Assembly: GCA_025617375.2 (NCBI GenBank) | Contig: JAMYGW020000001.1 | Span: 3,348,001-3,412,000 of the forward strand | Length of the DNA: 64,000 nucleotides | Source: Acarospora socialis | Lineage: Eukaryota; Ascomycota; Lecanoromycetes; Acarosporales; Acarosporaceae | Direction: 5' to 3' | Shown: positions 34,942 to 46,919 of the stretch, in pieces | Numbering within the stretch: the stretch's first letter is position 1 | How the letters are laid out: every line of letters begins with the position of its first letter | Program-made: the position numbers and the translations under genes | The notes under the pieces: model-generated | What the model was told of the DNA's origin: nothing | Databases searched by the model: none | The model's input: only the letters and a program-made list of their open reading frames with translations

Positions 34942-36535
34942 TGCAGTGCTCAGAACTAATAATTATATTAATGATGAAGTTAAACAAGTCAGTAAATTAA
35001 ATTTATAATCAATATAATTGTATTCAATTTGTATAATACTGTAGCTCATTGATATTATAGAAAGAAAATTAATTTTCTTGCTTATGTGAAGATATACACA
35101 GTTTCAATCACATAAGTTTCAATTTTCTTGCTTATGTAATAATATACACAGTCACAATTACACAAATTTTAATTTCTAAATCATACAAATAAAATTCATT
35201 GTTCACAATGTCAGCACAAACTGTGAATCTTAACTTCTGCAAAGACTATGTCATATAGCTGTTTTAAGAAAATCATTTTAGTTAAAATATTAGCAGAAAA
35301 CTTCAAGATGAGTTGAACATCACTTGCAGTTATTGTATAATTGAGTGAAGATTGTAAGAATAATAAATCTCAAAGAGAATCAAAATTATTGACATTTTTA
35401 AACTACAAATCAAGATTATTGCTTTGTTTTATGAAGCATGTCTCAATAATATTTAAATACTACATGTATTGCAGAAGAAAGAACATGAAATTGAATTGCA
35501 TAAAATTATACAATTACAAAAAAAGATGAAAATGATTCATCAACATTCTCAGTTTAACATTGAAGAAATAAAAGAAGAGATGACACAGCTTATATTGAAA
35601 GAGTTAAATACTGATGTTATTGATGAATATGAATGAGAATTGCTTTATATTTACTTTTATACAAAAGAATTCAACATCTGTCAATATATCATTCTGATTC
35701 TATTTCTAATCACTTTTTGACATGCTGTATTAGAGATTGTTTGTTTGATATAATTAAATATTTAAATTCTCAAGATCACATTTGTCATATAAAAGATGTT
35801 CAACATCAATGTGAAAAATATATTGTGTTGAAACTCAATTATCTATAATTTATTGATGATCATGACAAACTGTTCTGTTAAAACATCAAGATCTATGCTG
35901 AAATTGATGTTTATTTCAGATACTTATTATGAATTTATATTGATGTATTAAATTATATAACAGTCAGTGTGCTCTGTCAGTATTTAAATGTTGTTTGCAA
36001 TCTGAAAGCACATTCTTAAATTTTGTGCTCTGATCAAGACAAGAAAACATCATTATGTATGAAAGTTCATTATGTACTGAGTTATATAACTGCAAATGAA
36101 TATATATAACTATCAAAGATTTATTTCTTTGATATCAGCACTGTAAATCAATGAATTGAAGCTTGATGAAGTTAGTTGATCAAAAGTTAACTGTTTTAAT
36201 GATGAATAAGTTATTTCTATGTTGATATTGCTTTGTACAATTTACTAAGTAACTTATACAGACATTTTTCAGAGATTTTATGCAACAAGATCTTTAAGAT
36301 AATATCAGTCTTGCAGATCACATTACATTAGTGACACTGTATATGTTCATCATTTGATGAGAAGTTCATGATTATATGAAATTATGAAACATTCATCTCA
36401 TATAAAAGCAACTTAATTGATCAAATTCAGTAGTGAGTAATTTATAAATATTATATCATTGTTCAGAAATTATCAATGCTGAGAATTATGTGTTGAGAAT
36501 AAATAAAGAAGTGATGATAATCATGTAAGCATTAT
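34942..36535. other. AT-rich interior between copia and the second gypsy copy
   Basis: About 1.6 kb with no LTR-element domain that I recognise. A 50-base tandem duplication lies at 35071-35170. Frames near 35340-35630 and 35630-35850 have some protein-like texture (Lys/Glu-rich helical, then Cys/His-containing), which may be remains of the bounding element. Not assigned. Confidence 0.35.
35071..35170 (+). repeat. 50-bp tandem duplication
   Basis: Two adjacent copies beginning aattttcttgcttatg at 35071 and 35121. Both contain atatacacagt and a caat(c/t)acataa-type tail. Confidence 0.6.
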
Positions 36536-39304
36536 TGTAATATTCTAACCTGAGCTTTCTTAAGTATGTAGAACTAAGAGTTTATGCTTGTGAATATAAT
36601 GACTGATCTGAAATGATTCTGGTCTTTAACTCTTAAATGATTACTTAAGTTGAACATGATTGTTTTCATAAGAAAAACAACTCTACTATATAGAATGTGC
36701 TTGATGCTTCTGTGTTGAGCACTCTTGATGTCTTGATGTCTTGATGTTGAGAAGTTGAGCTCTTAACTTGTCTGCTTACTGTCAAGTCATTGTGTTGTTA
36801 TGTGACTGCTGTCTAGCAGTACTCTCTGTATGCACTTTGAGTGAACTTTTAATCATAAACTCACAAGTTTCTTTCTCTCTAGATATGATTATAACATCAT
36901 TTTCTTTCTTCAGATGCTAGTTCTCTAGAGTTTATTTAAGTGAGAGTATATAACAATTTTCATCATCAGTAATGATGCTTTCTAAAAATTTCAATCATCT
37001 AAGAATTGCAAAGAAAATTCAGCTCAGTGATAGTCTCATCATGTTCTTTTGTGAATTCTGTACTGCTTGTGATCTTGATTGCTTTGTTATAATTGATGAA
37101 AGATCAAAATGTGATAAGTGTACTTGTCATGATCATTCATGCATTGCAATTTCATGAAAGTCTCTCAACAAAACTCATCTTTCTCTTCAAAAGAAAATAA
37201 GTGATGCAAATGCAGTTCTTAATGTTCTTACTGTCAAGATAGTGCATCTTCAAAAGACTTTAAATCAAACAGATCATTGTGTCACACAGAAGATCAACTG
37301 TCTTGCTGTTGAACTTGATAGTGATAATGATGAGACTGAGAATGAAGATTCTCAAACAATGTCATAACTTGTTAACTCAATGTTTTCATTCTTCTGAACT
37401 AATATCAACTTCTTTTCTCAAAATGTTGAAGTGTTCTTGCACAGTTCTTGAGATTCTCTTTAAGTTTTCAGATATTTTCTGAGATATTATAATCTTTTCA
37501 TTTCACAAGATAGTGAGCTTCTTCACTAATCATTTTTCTTTTTAAAATGTTCTCAACTTTGTATTCTTTTTTGAGTTCAACAGGTGTTTCAGTGATTTGA
37601 AGTGATATGAACTGATTGCAATGCTGTAACATGAACACATGAAATACTGAGTGTATTCTCATTTTCTTGAGTAAGTTTAACTCATAACTTAATTTCTTGA
37701 TGTTTCATATGATCTTGAATGATTCAATGCTCTTATTCTTCAGTTTTTTGCTTCTTTCTTTGATTCATATGTTGTTCATTCTCAAATATATCTTTTCTTC
37801 TTTCTCAAATGATCTTGTCTTTATCATTTGTTCTGTCTGCTGTTCAATTCATCTCATTAGATCTTGATGCAGTTTCTTCATCTGAGCAACATCTAAAATT
37901 GCTTTTTGACTCTGTGATTCATGTTCTTTGAAATCTTGTCATATTTCTGAGTTATAGTCATAATTCACATAGAAAGACATTTCTTCTGTGATCTCATTTC
38001 TTGTGTTGTTGTACACAAACTGTGCTGTTGACAACAGTTGTACTCAATTGTCTTGATTCTTGTTGACATAGTGTCTCAAGTATGTTTTTATCATCTGATT
38101 CATTCATTTGCTTTGTCTGTCTATCTGTGAGTGATATGCTGTTGATATCTTGTGTTTTATTCTGAGTTCTGCTGTGAGTGTTTTTCAAAACTTGCTTGTA
38201 AACAGCTTGTCTCTATTGATGATAAATTTCTTTGATAGTTTATGATTGCTAATCAATTCTTGCAGTATGATGTACATCAATACTGATGCTGTTGCAATTT
38301 TCTGAAATGAAATGAACATTGTGTACTTGATCAATCTGTTTACTATGATCAATATGCTATTGAACTTCACTTTTCATGCTGAGTTCTTTGCTAATGATAG
38401 CTTTGTAATGAAGTTCATGATAACTGACTTTCATGGTGCATCTGATGTATCTAGTTGTGTTACTTTGTTGTATTGTTTATTTTGATTGATCTTATTTCTT
38501 CAGCATGAGTCACACACAGCAATCATTTCAGTGACTCAATTTCTGAAATTGCTAATGTTGCATCTTCTTCACACTAGATTCTCAGTGTGCTTAATTTTTA
38601 GATGTTCACTGACTCTGCTGTAGTGACACATCTTAATGAGTTCTTTGTTTGTCAAAAGAGCTTGCTTCACCTTATACATTGTCACTAAGTTCTTCATGAG
38701 AACTTCTTTGTTATCTTTGTTCAGAATTTCAACATGTATCATTTGTATATCTTTGTGATCAGATCATCTACTCAAGACATCTGCTCTGTCATTCTCATTA
38801 TTTCTTTTGTAATGAATTTGAAATTCATAGTTCATCAACTGCTCTGTTCAACAAATCTGTTGTTGATTGAGTTGTTTTGTTGTTGCAAAGTTTCTCAGAT
38901 TCTTGTGATCTGTGTAGATCTGAATTGACTTGCTTGTTCTTGCAAGATAAAATCTTCAGTTCTGCAGTGCTTTTACTATTGCAAGAAGTTTTTTGTCATG
39001 AATCTCATATCTTTCTTTGAGTTCTGATAGCTTTTTAAATTGATATGCTATGAATCTCTGTTGTCTTTTCTCAATCTGATATAAACATGCTTTTACTGTG
39101 AAATCTGAAGCATTAGTTTTCAGTGTTTTCTTGTATGCTGAGTTGAGTATTCTCAGGTGTGTCATTTCACTAAGACTTTTCTTTAATACATGAAATGCAT
39201 TCTTCTGTTTCTGATCTCAGTGTTATTTTTTGCTTTTGTGTGTTAAATGTGTCAGTGATTCTGCAATTCTTGCATAGTTTGATACAAACTTTCAATAATA
39301 GTTC
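36536..39304 (-). mobile_element. Ty3/gypsy family A copy 2, truncated fossil
   Basis: Minus-strand relative of the element at 20533-26479. Its terminal LTR is 36536-36896 (361 bases), and the pol part after it runs from the chromodomain end back through integrase and RNase H into reverse transcriptase. At 39304 it is cut by a second gypsy element. The expected other half is not found beyond that insertion, so it has been lost. The plus-strand antisense frame described for copy 1 is present here too (about 36960-37455). Heavily broken. Confidence 0.8.
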
Positions 39305-39568
39305 TGTTACATCTCAACTGAGATTTCTTGGTTATAGGGCTAGGGTTTGTGCTCTTTGATATAAAGGTTCAAAGGTTCTAGGTAAACAGTAGCTTTGTAT
39401 TGCGTAACTAGATGAGTTGAACACGATTGATTTCATAAGAGAATTGATCCTACTATATAGGAATGAGCACACTGGCATGCTCAGCATTTCATTGTTTCAT
39501 GCTCAGAGTTATGCTCCCTCAGGTGTACCCCTTGTTTCACTGTTTCTTTTTAGGATATGACTGTAACA
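39305..39568 (-). repeat. LTR of gypsy family B (3' LTR, minus orientation)
   Basis: 264 bases with the same ends as the 317-base partner. Confidence 0.85.
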
Positions 39569-39766
39569 TCATTTCTTCCCTCTCAGGCACTAGTCCTCTA
39601 GGGCCTATTTAAGCAAGAGTATATATCAGCACTTGATCATCACATTCTGATGATGCACTTGAAATTCAAAAATTGACTTTGTCTTGCTGATACCATATTC
39701 TGTAAAGAAAATCCTGCACTTGTCTCTTGTGATCATTGTCTAAACATTGGTCTTTTCTGCATCACA

Positions 39767-40159
39767 ATGTCTCTCAATCTGTTGGCATTGCCTGACTTCT
39801 CTAAGTCTGCAAAGTGTGTCAAGTGTGTGTGTCAAGGTTGTTTCTGTGTCAACCTCTCTCTTGACTTTCTTGAGTCTGTTTGCTTCAAAACTGAAAATGA
39901 GCTCTCTCTGACTCTTAATGAGCAACTTTTTGCACTTTTGACAAAAATTGCTAGATTGCAGAAAACCTTGAAACAGTCTGAAACTCAGATTGATACAAAA
40001 GCAAAGTGTCTCACTGAAGAGCTTACTGATGATAATGATGGAACAGAGAATGAAAATTCTCAATTGTTGTCACAACTCATTGACACAATGTCTCCATCCT
40101 TCTGGGCTAATCTCAATTTCTTTTCTCAAAATGTTGAAGTGTTCTCACACAGTTCTTGA
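39767..40159 (+). CDS. Antisense 130-residue frame inside gypsy family B, Cys-rich
   Basis: This frame lies on the strand opposite to gag-pol, between the pol end and the 3' LTR of the family B element, and looks whole. The N-terminal third is Cys-rich (CVKCVCQGCFCVN). A predicted helical Gln/Leu/Lys middle follows, and the end reads LNFFSQNVEVFSHSS. Related antisense sequence occurs at the same place in both family A copies (about 25650-26050 minus, and 36960-37455 plus), sharing LRIAKKIQL and CEFCTAC-type Cys pairs. Position conserved in three copies suggests a real accessory gene of these elements. I do not know its function. Confidence 0.5.
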   Translation: MSLNLLALPDFSKSAKCVKCVCQGCFCVNLSLDFLESVCFKTENELSLTLNEQLFALLTKIARLQKTLKQSETQIDTKAKCLTEELTDDNDGTENENSQLLSQLIDTMSPSFWANLNFFSQNVEVFSHSS

Positions 40160-43100
40160 GGTTTTCCTTGGGTTTTCAGGTATTTTCTGATGTATTGTAT
40201 TCTTTTCATTTTATAAGATAGTGAGCTTCCCCACTAATCATTCTTCTCTCTAGAATGTTCTTGACTTCATATTCTTTGTTGAGTTTGACAGGTGTTTTGG
40301 TGACTTGAAGTGGTATGGACTGGTTGCAGTGCTGTAACATGAATGCATGAAATACTGAATGTATTCTCATCTTCTTGAATAAGTCTAGCTTATAGCTTAA
40401 CCCTTTGATGTTTCATATGATTTTGAATGATTCAATGCTCTTGTTTTTCAGCTTCTTGCTTCTTCTCTTTGTTCATATGTTGTTTGTTCTCAGGTATATC
40501 TTCTCTTTCTTTTTGAATGATTTTGTCTTTGTTGCTTGTTCCATCTGCTGTCTGATTCATTTCATCAGGTCTTGGTGCAGTTTCTTCATTTGAGTGATGT
40601 CTAAAATTGCTCTTTGACTCTGTGATTCATGTTCTTTAGAATCTCACCATACCTCTGAGTTGTAGTCATAGTTCACATAGAAAGACATTTTTCCCGTGGT
40701 TTTGTTTCTTGCATTGTTGTATGCAAATTGTGCTGTTGATAACAGTTGTACTCAGTTGTTCTGGTTCTTGTTGATATAGTGTTTCAAGTATGTTTTTACT
40801 GTCTGATTCATTCATTTGCTCTGTTCATCTGTCTGTGAGTGATATGTCATCAACATTTTGTGTTTTATTCTGAGTTCTGCTGTGAGCATTTCTCAAAACT
40901 TGCTTGTAAACAGCTTGTCTCTGTCAGTGATAAATTCTTTTGGTAGTCTGTGATTGCTAACCAATTCTTGCAGTATGGTATATGCCAATACTGGTGCTGT
41001 CACAGTTTCTTTGAATGAAATGAACATTGTGTACTTGGTCAATCTGTTCACTATAGTCAATATACTATTGAATCTTATCTCTCATGCTGAGTCCTTGAAC
41101 AGTGATAGCTTCATAATGAAGTTCATGGTAACTGACTTTCATGGTGCATTTGGTGCATTCAATTGTGTTACTCTGTTGTATCATCTATCTTGATTGATCT
41201 TGTTTCTTTGGCATGAGTTGCACACAGTGATCATCTTGGTGATTCAATTTCTAAGATCACTAACATTGCATCTTCTTCACACTAAGTCTTCAGTGCATTT
41301 AACTTCTAGGTGTTCTTCAGCCCAGCTGTAGTGACATATTCTGATGAGTTCTTTGTCTGTCAAGAAAGCTTGCTCTATCTTGTACATTGCTGCTAAGCTC
41401 TTTGTGAGAATTTTGTTGTTGTCTTTGCTCAAAATTTCAGTGTGTATTGTCTGTACACCTTCATGATCAAATTGCCTGCTCAAGGCATCTGCTTCACTGT
41501 TCTCATTACTCTTCTTGTAATGAATTTGAAATTCATAATCTGTCAACTGCTCTGCCCAATGAACCTGTTGTTGATTGAGTTGCTTTGTTGTTGCAAAGTT
41601 TCTCAAATTCTTGTGATCTGTATAGATCTGAATTGGCTTGCTTGTTTCTGTGAGATAAGGTCTTCAATCTTGTAGTGCTTTCACTATTGCAAGAAGTTTC
41701 TTGTCATAAACCTCATATCTTTTCTTGAATCCTGATAGTTTCCTAGATCAATATGCTATGAGTCTCTGTTGTTCTTCTTCAATCTGGTATAGACATGCTT
41801 TTACTGCAAAATTTGAAGTGTCAGTTTTCAGTATCTTTTCACATGCTGGGTTGAGTATTCTCAGGTGTGTCATTTCACTAAGACTTTTCTTTAATATGTG
41901 AAACACATCCTCCTGTTCTTTTCTTCAATGCTATTCTTTGTTCTTGTGTGTCAAATGCATTAGTGGTTTCACAATTCTTGCATAGTTCAGCACAAACTTC
42001 CAATAATAGTTCATCAACTTTAGAAAGACCTGTACTTCCTTGACTCTCTTTGATGTTGATCAGTTTCTGACTGCTTCTGTCTTTTTTGAATTCTTCTCAA
42101 TTTGTTCAGATTGAATCACATATTCTAGGAACTTGATTTTCTTGATTTCAAACCTGCTTTTTGACTTTTTCACATACAGAACTCTCTCATTGAGCTTTGC
42201 TAATATCTTCTGCACATGTTCACAGTGCTCTTCAAGATCTTCTGAACATATCAGGATATCATCAAGGTATGTGATCACAAAATCATTGAGATACTCTCTC
42301 AACATGTCATTGATCAATCTCTGAAAGATGACTGAAGCATTCTTTAACTCAAATGACATAATAGTGTACTCATAATGTTCATATCTCATTCAGAACACTG
42401 TTTTCCATTCTTTATCTTCTTTCATTCTGACTTGGTAATAGGCATCTCTAAGGTCTAAGCTCATAAATCACTTAGTCTTACCTAATCAATCTTGCAACTC
42501 TTCTATCAATGGTAGAGAATAACTATCTCAGTGAGTTATCTCATTGAGTTGTCTGTAGTCAACACATAGTTGTTTTCTGTCATCTTTCTTTGATACAAAT
42601 AGGATCAGATATTCTGCTGATGACTTAGATGATTTGATGAATTCTCTCTTTAGATTCTCATCAAGATAAGTTCTTACTTTCTTGAGTTAGTTCTTGCTCA
42701 TTGGGTATAATGACATTCACTTAGATTGCTTTTTGTTCAATAGCAGTATCTCATGATTTCATGACTTATGCTTCAATAAGCTCATTTCTGGTTGTTCAGA
42801 GATCTTGTATGTGTCTTCAATTGTGCATATCTCTTTTGTGACCCAGTCAATTCATGAATTCTTTTCACATAATCAGAGCATCTCTAGTACTGCATTATAT
42901 CTGATTGATCTCATAACATCAAAGATTATCTCTTGAGGGTTTTCCAGAATTGATGCTTTCATACTGGTTTCTTCATTAATTCTTTTGATGACTCTGTTTG
43001 TCATTTGTATGTTGAATGGACAGTGCACTTGCTGTGTTGTCAATTCTAACATGTCAACTAGTCATTGATTTATAATGTTGCCATCTGCTTCAAAATCTAC

Positions 43101-44970
43101 CAATATGTCAACCTGATGTTCATTAATTATGACTTTGATTCATATTCAATGATCACTGTTCTGTTCTTGAGACATCACTAGCTTCTTATTCTCTAGTCTT
43201 GTTGAGAAAGCTCTTCATTTTTTGACTTGTTTGATCATTCAGCTCATCTTCAAAGTTCTTGAAATCATCTGAGTTTTCTTTCAATCATAAGATCTGTATA
43301 CTCTAAACTGTGCTGCTCAATGCATCTTTCTGAGTGTAGTTGAAATTCATACTGATCATACTTCATCTGCAACTGACTCTCAAAGGCTCTTACTCTTTGC
43401 AGAAATTCAAGTGATATATATTCTTCACTGAAGATCCATCTGCCTTCATTCTGCATGATATATTCTTTGAGTAAGTATATCTCAATCTTGTGGCTCTTCA
43501 TTTTTCATACAAGGGATTTTGACAATGTTGTGTCATCACTGTTGAAACATTTGTCTTTAACAGTTGTCATCAGTTTCTTTAACTGGTCACATGTCTTTCA
43601 TTCTTTCACACTCTTGTGTTGTGCTTCCCATTTTCAAGCTTGTATCTCTTGTTCAAGCTCTTCTTTCTTGAACTGAAGCTTGTCTTCTTTCAATGCTCAT
43701 TGTTGATTCTCTGAGTGCTGGTATGCTGTTTTCAGTCTCATGTTGATTTCTCATTGATTGACTTTCTCTTGATTCACATTCAAATTCAAGACAATTCAGA
43801 TGCTATCACTGTAGTCTTCTTCTATCTGAGTATCACAAGTATCAGTTTCTTTGATCTTAATCTCTAGAACACATAGTTCTTTTCTCACAGTGTTGCCTGA
43901 CCTAGATCATCCTGTGACATTGTAAGTTTTCTGTTTCTGACATGACTTCTTTGAGTAATATCTGACTTTGTTCTTGCTGCTCATGTGAATTCAACACATG
44001 TTGTTGTAGCAAGTCATTCAGCTAAGATTGTTGTGCACTACTTTCTTAGTTACAATTGCAGCTTCCTTTCTTTCTTTCTTGGGTTTCTTGCAATTCTGCA
44101 CAAGATGTCCAATAATCTCACAGTTGTAGCATTTTTGCATTTCTCAGTTACTCAGAGACTTCTCTCTTGAGAACTGTTTCTTTTCTTGTGATGCTTTCTT
44201 TGGTCTCTGTGCTGAAGATTGATCTCATTTCATTGTATTGAGATTCATGAGGTTTGAATAATGTCATCTTTGATTTTTCCTATTGGTTTGGTTCATTCAT
44301 CCCTGGTGTCAGTAGTCTCTTTTTTTCATCTGTTGCTTTCATTGATGATCATCTATTGTGATTGTCTTGTTGATAAGTTCTTGCAGGTCATCTGGTCTGT
44401 CACTTTGTGCAATTTCATTCTTGATAGATTCTTTCAAGTCTCAATAGTAAGCTGATGCTAACTGATTCAGGTTTCATTGTGTAAGCATCACAATTCATTG
44501 AAACTCTGCCACATACTTGACTGCAGATTCTTCTTGTCATAATGTGTGAATTCTTCATTTTGCTGCACATTTCTCATCAACTATCTCAAAGATTCTTCTC
44601 AGCTTCTCTTTGAACTGCATTCAGTTCTCTATGCAAGATGTATTCTGTTTGTGATTGAGGATGCTCTTGATCATGAACTTGTTGAGCTGTGATTTAATTC
44701 AATCAAATGTCATGTTCTTCATGTAGAATGTTGCAAACAAGACTCTGTCAACATTGCTTTCAAATCTCTTCTGATTGAAGTTGACATACAGGTTGATTTG
44801 GGCAAGAAATTGCCTCAGGTTTCATCAATCTTTCATAAAGTTCTCTGAAGTCTTGACTTTAGGTATTTTGTGATTGATGTTGACTATCTTCATCAGTTTG
44901 ATGCTCTGCAACACACCATCTGAGATTGATTCTTTGAATGACATTCTTTATATCATAAGGGTGTTCAAAG

Positions 44971-45287
44971 TGTTACATTCCAACTGAGATTCCTTGGTTA
45001 TAGGGCTAGGGTTTGTGCTCTTTGATATAAAGATTCAAAGATTCTAGGTAAACAGTAGCTTTGTATTGTGTAACTAGATGAGTTGAACACAATCAATTTC
45101 ATAAGAGAATTGATCCTACTATATAGAAACAGACACACTGACATGCTCAGTGTTTCAGTGTTCTGGTGTGTTTTCAGACACATATTCATGAGGAAATGCT
45201 TGGTGTTTCATCATTTCATGCTCAGGGTTATGCTTCCTCAGGCATACCTCTTGTCTCGCTGTTCCTTTCTAGGGTATGGCTGTAACA
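44971..45287 (-). repeat. LTR of gypsy family B (5' LTR, minus orientation)
   Basis: 317 bases, the same length as the solo LTR at 46164-46480 and clearly the same family in opposite orientation. It begins tgttacattccaactgag and ends ggctgtaaca. Confidence 0.88.
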
Positions 45288-45350
45288 AATTCAAACTTTG
45301 ACATTAAAACTAATTAAAACAATGAAAGCAGCTAGAACACTGCACTTCTT
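45288..45350 (-). repeat. Inverted fragment of the copia LTR
   Basis: Reverse-complemented, the sequence aagtgcagtgttctagctgc with its following bases matches the start of the copia LTR at 20492 and 34626. It directly abuts the gypsy family B element, so a second copia copy was once present here and was mostly lost. Confidence 0.6.
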
Positions 45351-45679
45351 GATAGCTTGTTATCTTGTTGTATTAATATATATTTATTTTCTATTTAAAA
45401 TATTTGACTGATGTCTGAGTTATACAATTCAAATGCATTTAAACTGTTTGTTTCTTCTGTTACTTTCTTTTTTTTTTTTTCTGATTTTGTTGATCTTGAT
45501 ATTCACATTGTGATCACATCTGATCATATGATTATATTAATAATAATTGTTGTAAATATTTTAAAAATTCTCTGATATAGAAATACAGTTCTATACATCA
45601 TTAATATTGTATGATTTAGATTTCAGAAAGTAATATTTGAAATGAATCATTTCTTTTATTACAGTCAGCACATTTCTTT
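45351..45679. other. AT-rich interior next to the right inverted repeat
   Basis: About 330 bases with a T-run of about 18 near 45465-45482 (reverse complement reads as an A-run). I see no recognisable coding sequence. Confidence 0.35.
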
Positions 45680-46508
45680 TTGTTCTCTTTCTTGTTAAAA
45701 AGATGTCAGTAATATATAATGTTGTATATTATTATAAATTGTACAAATCAGAACTGTATAATAATTATTTCAATATATAAAGTTCATTGCAGCATACTGA
45801 TCATGATGTGATTCTTTTTTAATTATATTTCAATTTTCACTTCATTTTCTCACTTCTTCAGAATCTGTGTCTGAACATTGTTAAATTGAAATTCATTATC
45901 ATATATCTTTGTACAATCAGTTTCTCAGATCAGTCTTTATATTAAAAAGTATTTACTCTGTTTTTCTGTGCTTGTGTTATATTATTGATGATTGAGATGA
46001 AGATGATCATTGTTGTAGTTAATGAGTTTATTTGTACAATGATGAGAATGTTGATTATTTATTTATAGATCATGATTTCTTTATTACAATCTATGACTAC
46101 ATGTTGTTAATGGTGAATATTCATTAACACTTTGTGAAAATTTGAAAAAGATTTGATGTGTTGTGTTACAGCCATACCCTAGAAAGAAACAGTGGGACGA
46201 GGGGTACACCTGAGGGAGTGTAACCCTGAGCATGAAATGATGAAATGCTGAGCATTCCCTCATGAACATGTGCCTGGGGGCACACCAGAACACTGGAACG
46301 CCGAGCGTGCCAGTGTGCCCGTTCCTATATAGTAGAATTGATTCCCTTATGGAATCGATCATGTTCAACTCATCTAGTTACACAATACAAAGCTACTGTT
46401 TACCTAGAACCTTTGGACCTTTATATCAAAGAGCACAAACCCTAGCCCTATAACCGAGGAATCTCAGTTGGGACGTAACATGTTGGTAACCTCGTTATTG
46501 TCCACCGT
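45680..46508 (-). repeat. Right terminal inverted repeat, interrupted by a solo LTR
   Basis: Read on the minus strand it follows the same landmarks as the left repeat. The repeat itself occupies 46508-46481 and 46163-about 45680. Between them sits a 317-base solo LTR plus one copy of its five-base target duplication. Removing that insertion restores continuous alignment with the left end. Confidence 0.8.
46164..46480 (+). repeat. Solo LTR of gypsy family B, nearly unmutated
   Basis: 317 bases from TGTTACAGCC to GGGACGTAACA, flanked by a perfect duplication tgttg (46159-46163 and 46481-46485). It retains many CpG and GG/CC steps, unlike everything to its left. It probably arose by recombination between the two LTRs of a full element and is the youngest insertion in the block. 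Confidence 0.9.
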
Positions 46509-46919
46509 AATATTGGCAGAGGTGCTTCACGAATGGCTGGTTGTACGGCAGCCTACAGAAACCAGTTTATCAAGCATAAGCGGCCTTCCAACCATCCAAT
46601 ATCACCAACTATATCATCACCTCCCCCAACATTCTTTTCCTTTTTGGCATGGCTGAGGTAGTGAAGTGACCCTGATGTTTCAGTTTGAAGCCCTCGGTTA
46701 TGCCTTATGCACTCATTCTGTCCCTCCCGTGTTGCGGTTTTTTCGACCCCAACACCTCATTTCCTTCTCGTTAAAATCTTCCGGTTACAGCGTAAAGACG
46801 GCAGCCTTAGTCTGGGAGGATCAGTATATAGGGAGGAGTCGAAATGCTTGAAATCTTTTTATTTCCTCAATCAAAGTAAACGCGGTCAACATCTACTTCA
46901 CAAAATTCATACCTGGAAT
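46509..46919 (+). promoter_or_regulatory. Upstream region of the lectin gene at the edge of the AT-rich block
   Basis: 410 bases of normal composition between the block and the lectin start. A TATA-like tatata sits near 46824, about 95 bases before the ATG. The lectin promoter is therefore within half a kilobase of mutated repeat DNA. Confidence 0.4.

Larger units (their letters stand above)
39305..45287 (-). mobile_element. Ty3/gypsy chromovirus, family B, fossil with both LTRs
   Basis: About 6.0 kb on the minus strand, with LTRs at 39305-39568 (264 bases, internally shortened) and 44971-45287 (317 bases). Flanking bases agttc and aattc are a near-perfect target duplication. Reading on the minus strand: gag with zinc knuckle (about 44100), reverse transcriptase with YLDDILICSEDLEEH (about 42220-42290), RNase H (about 41550-41900) and integrase (about 40700-41350). 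It keeps more GG/CC and CpG than its neighbours, so it is younger or less mutated. It is broken, with many interruptions. An antisense frame of 130 residues near its 3' end is still open (next entry). Confidence 0.85.
19258..46508. mobile_element. Composite AT-rich block bounded by long terminal inverted repeats
   Basis: The 27.25 kb block begins and ends with matching inverted sequence. The left end reads atggtggacgataac and the right end, reverse-complemented, reads acggtggacaataac; the match then continues about 490 bases inward. A direct aatat lies close to both outer ends (19250-19254 and 46509-46513), a possible worn target duplication. Inside are at least four LTR retroelements and a solo LTR, all insertions into it. 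Parts not explained by LTR elements (about 19740-20491, 34936-36535 and 45350-45690) may be the original interior. I find no transposase I can name, so the class of the bounding element is open. The block is broken throughout and very AT-rich. Confidence 0.65.
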
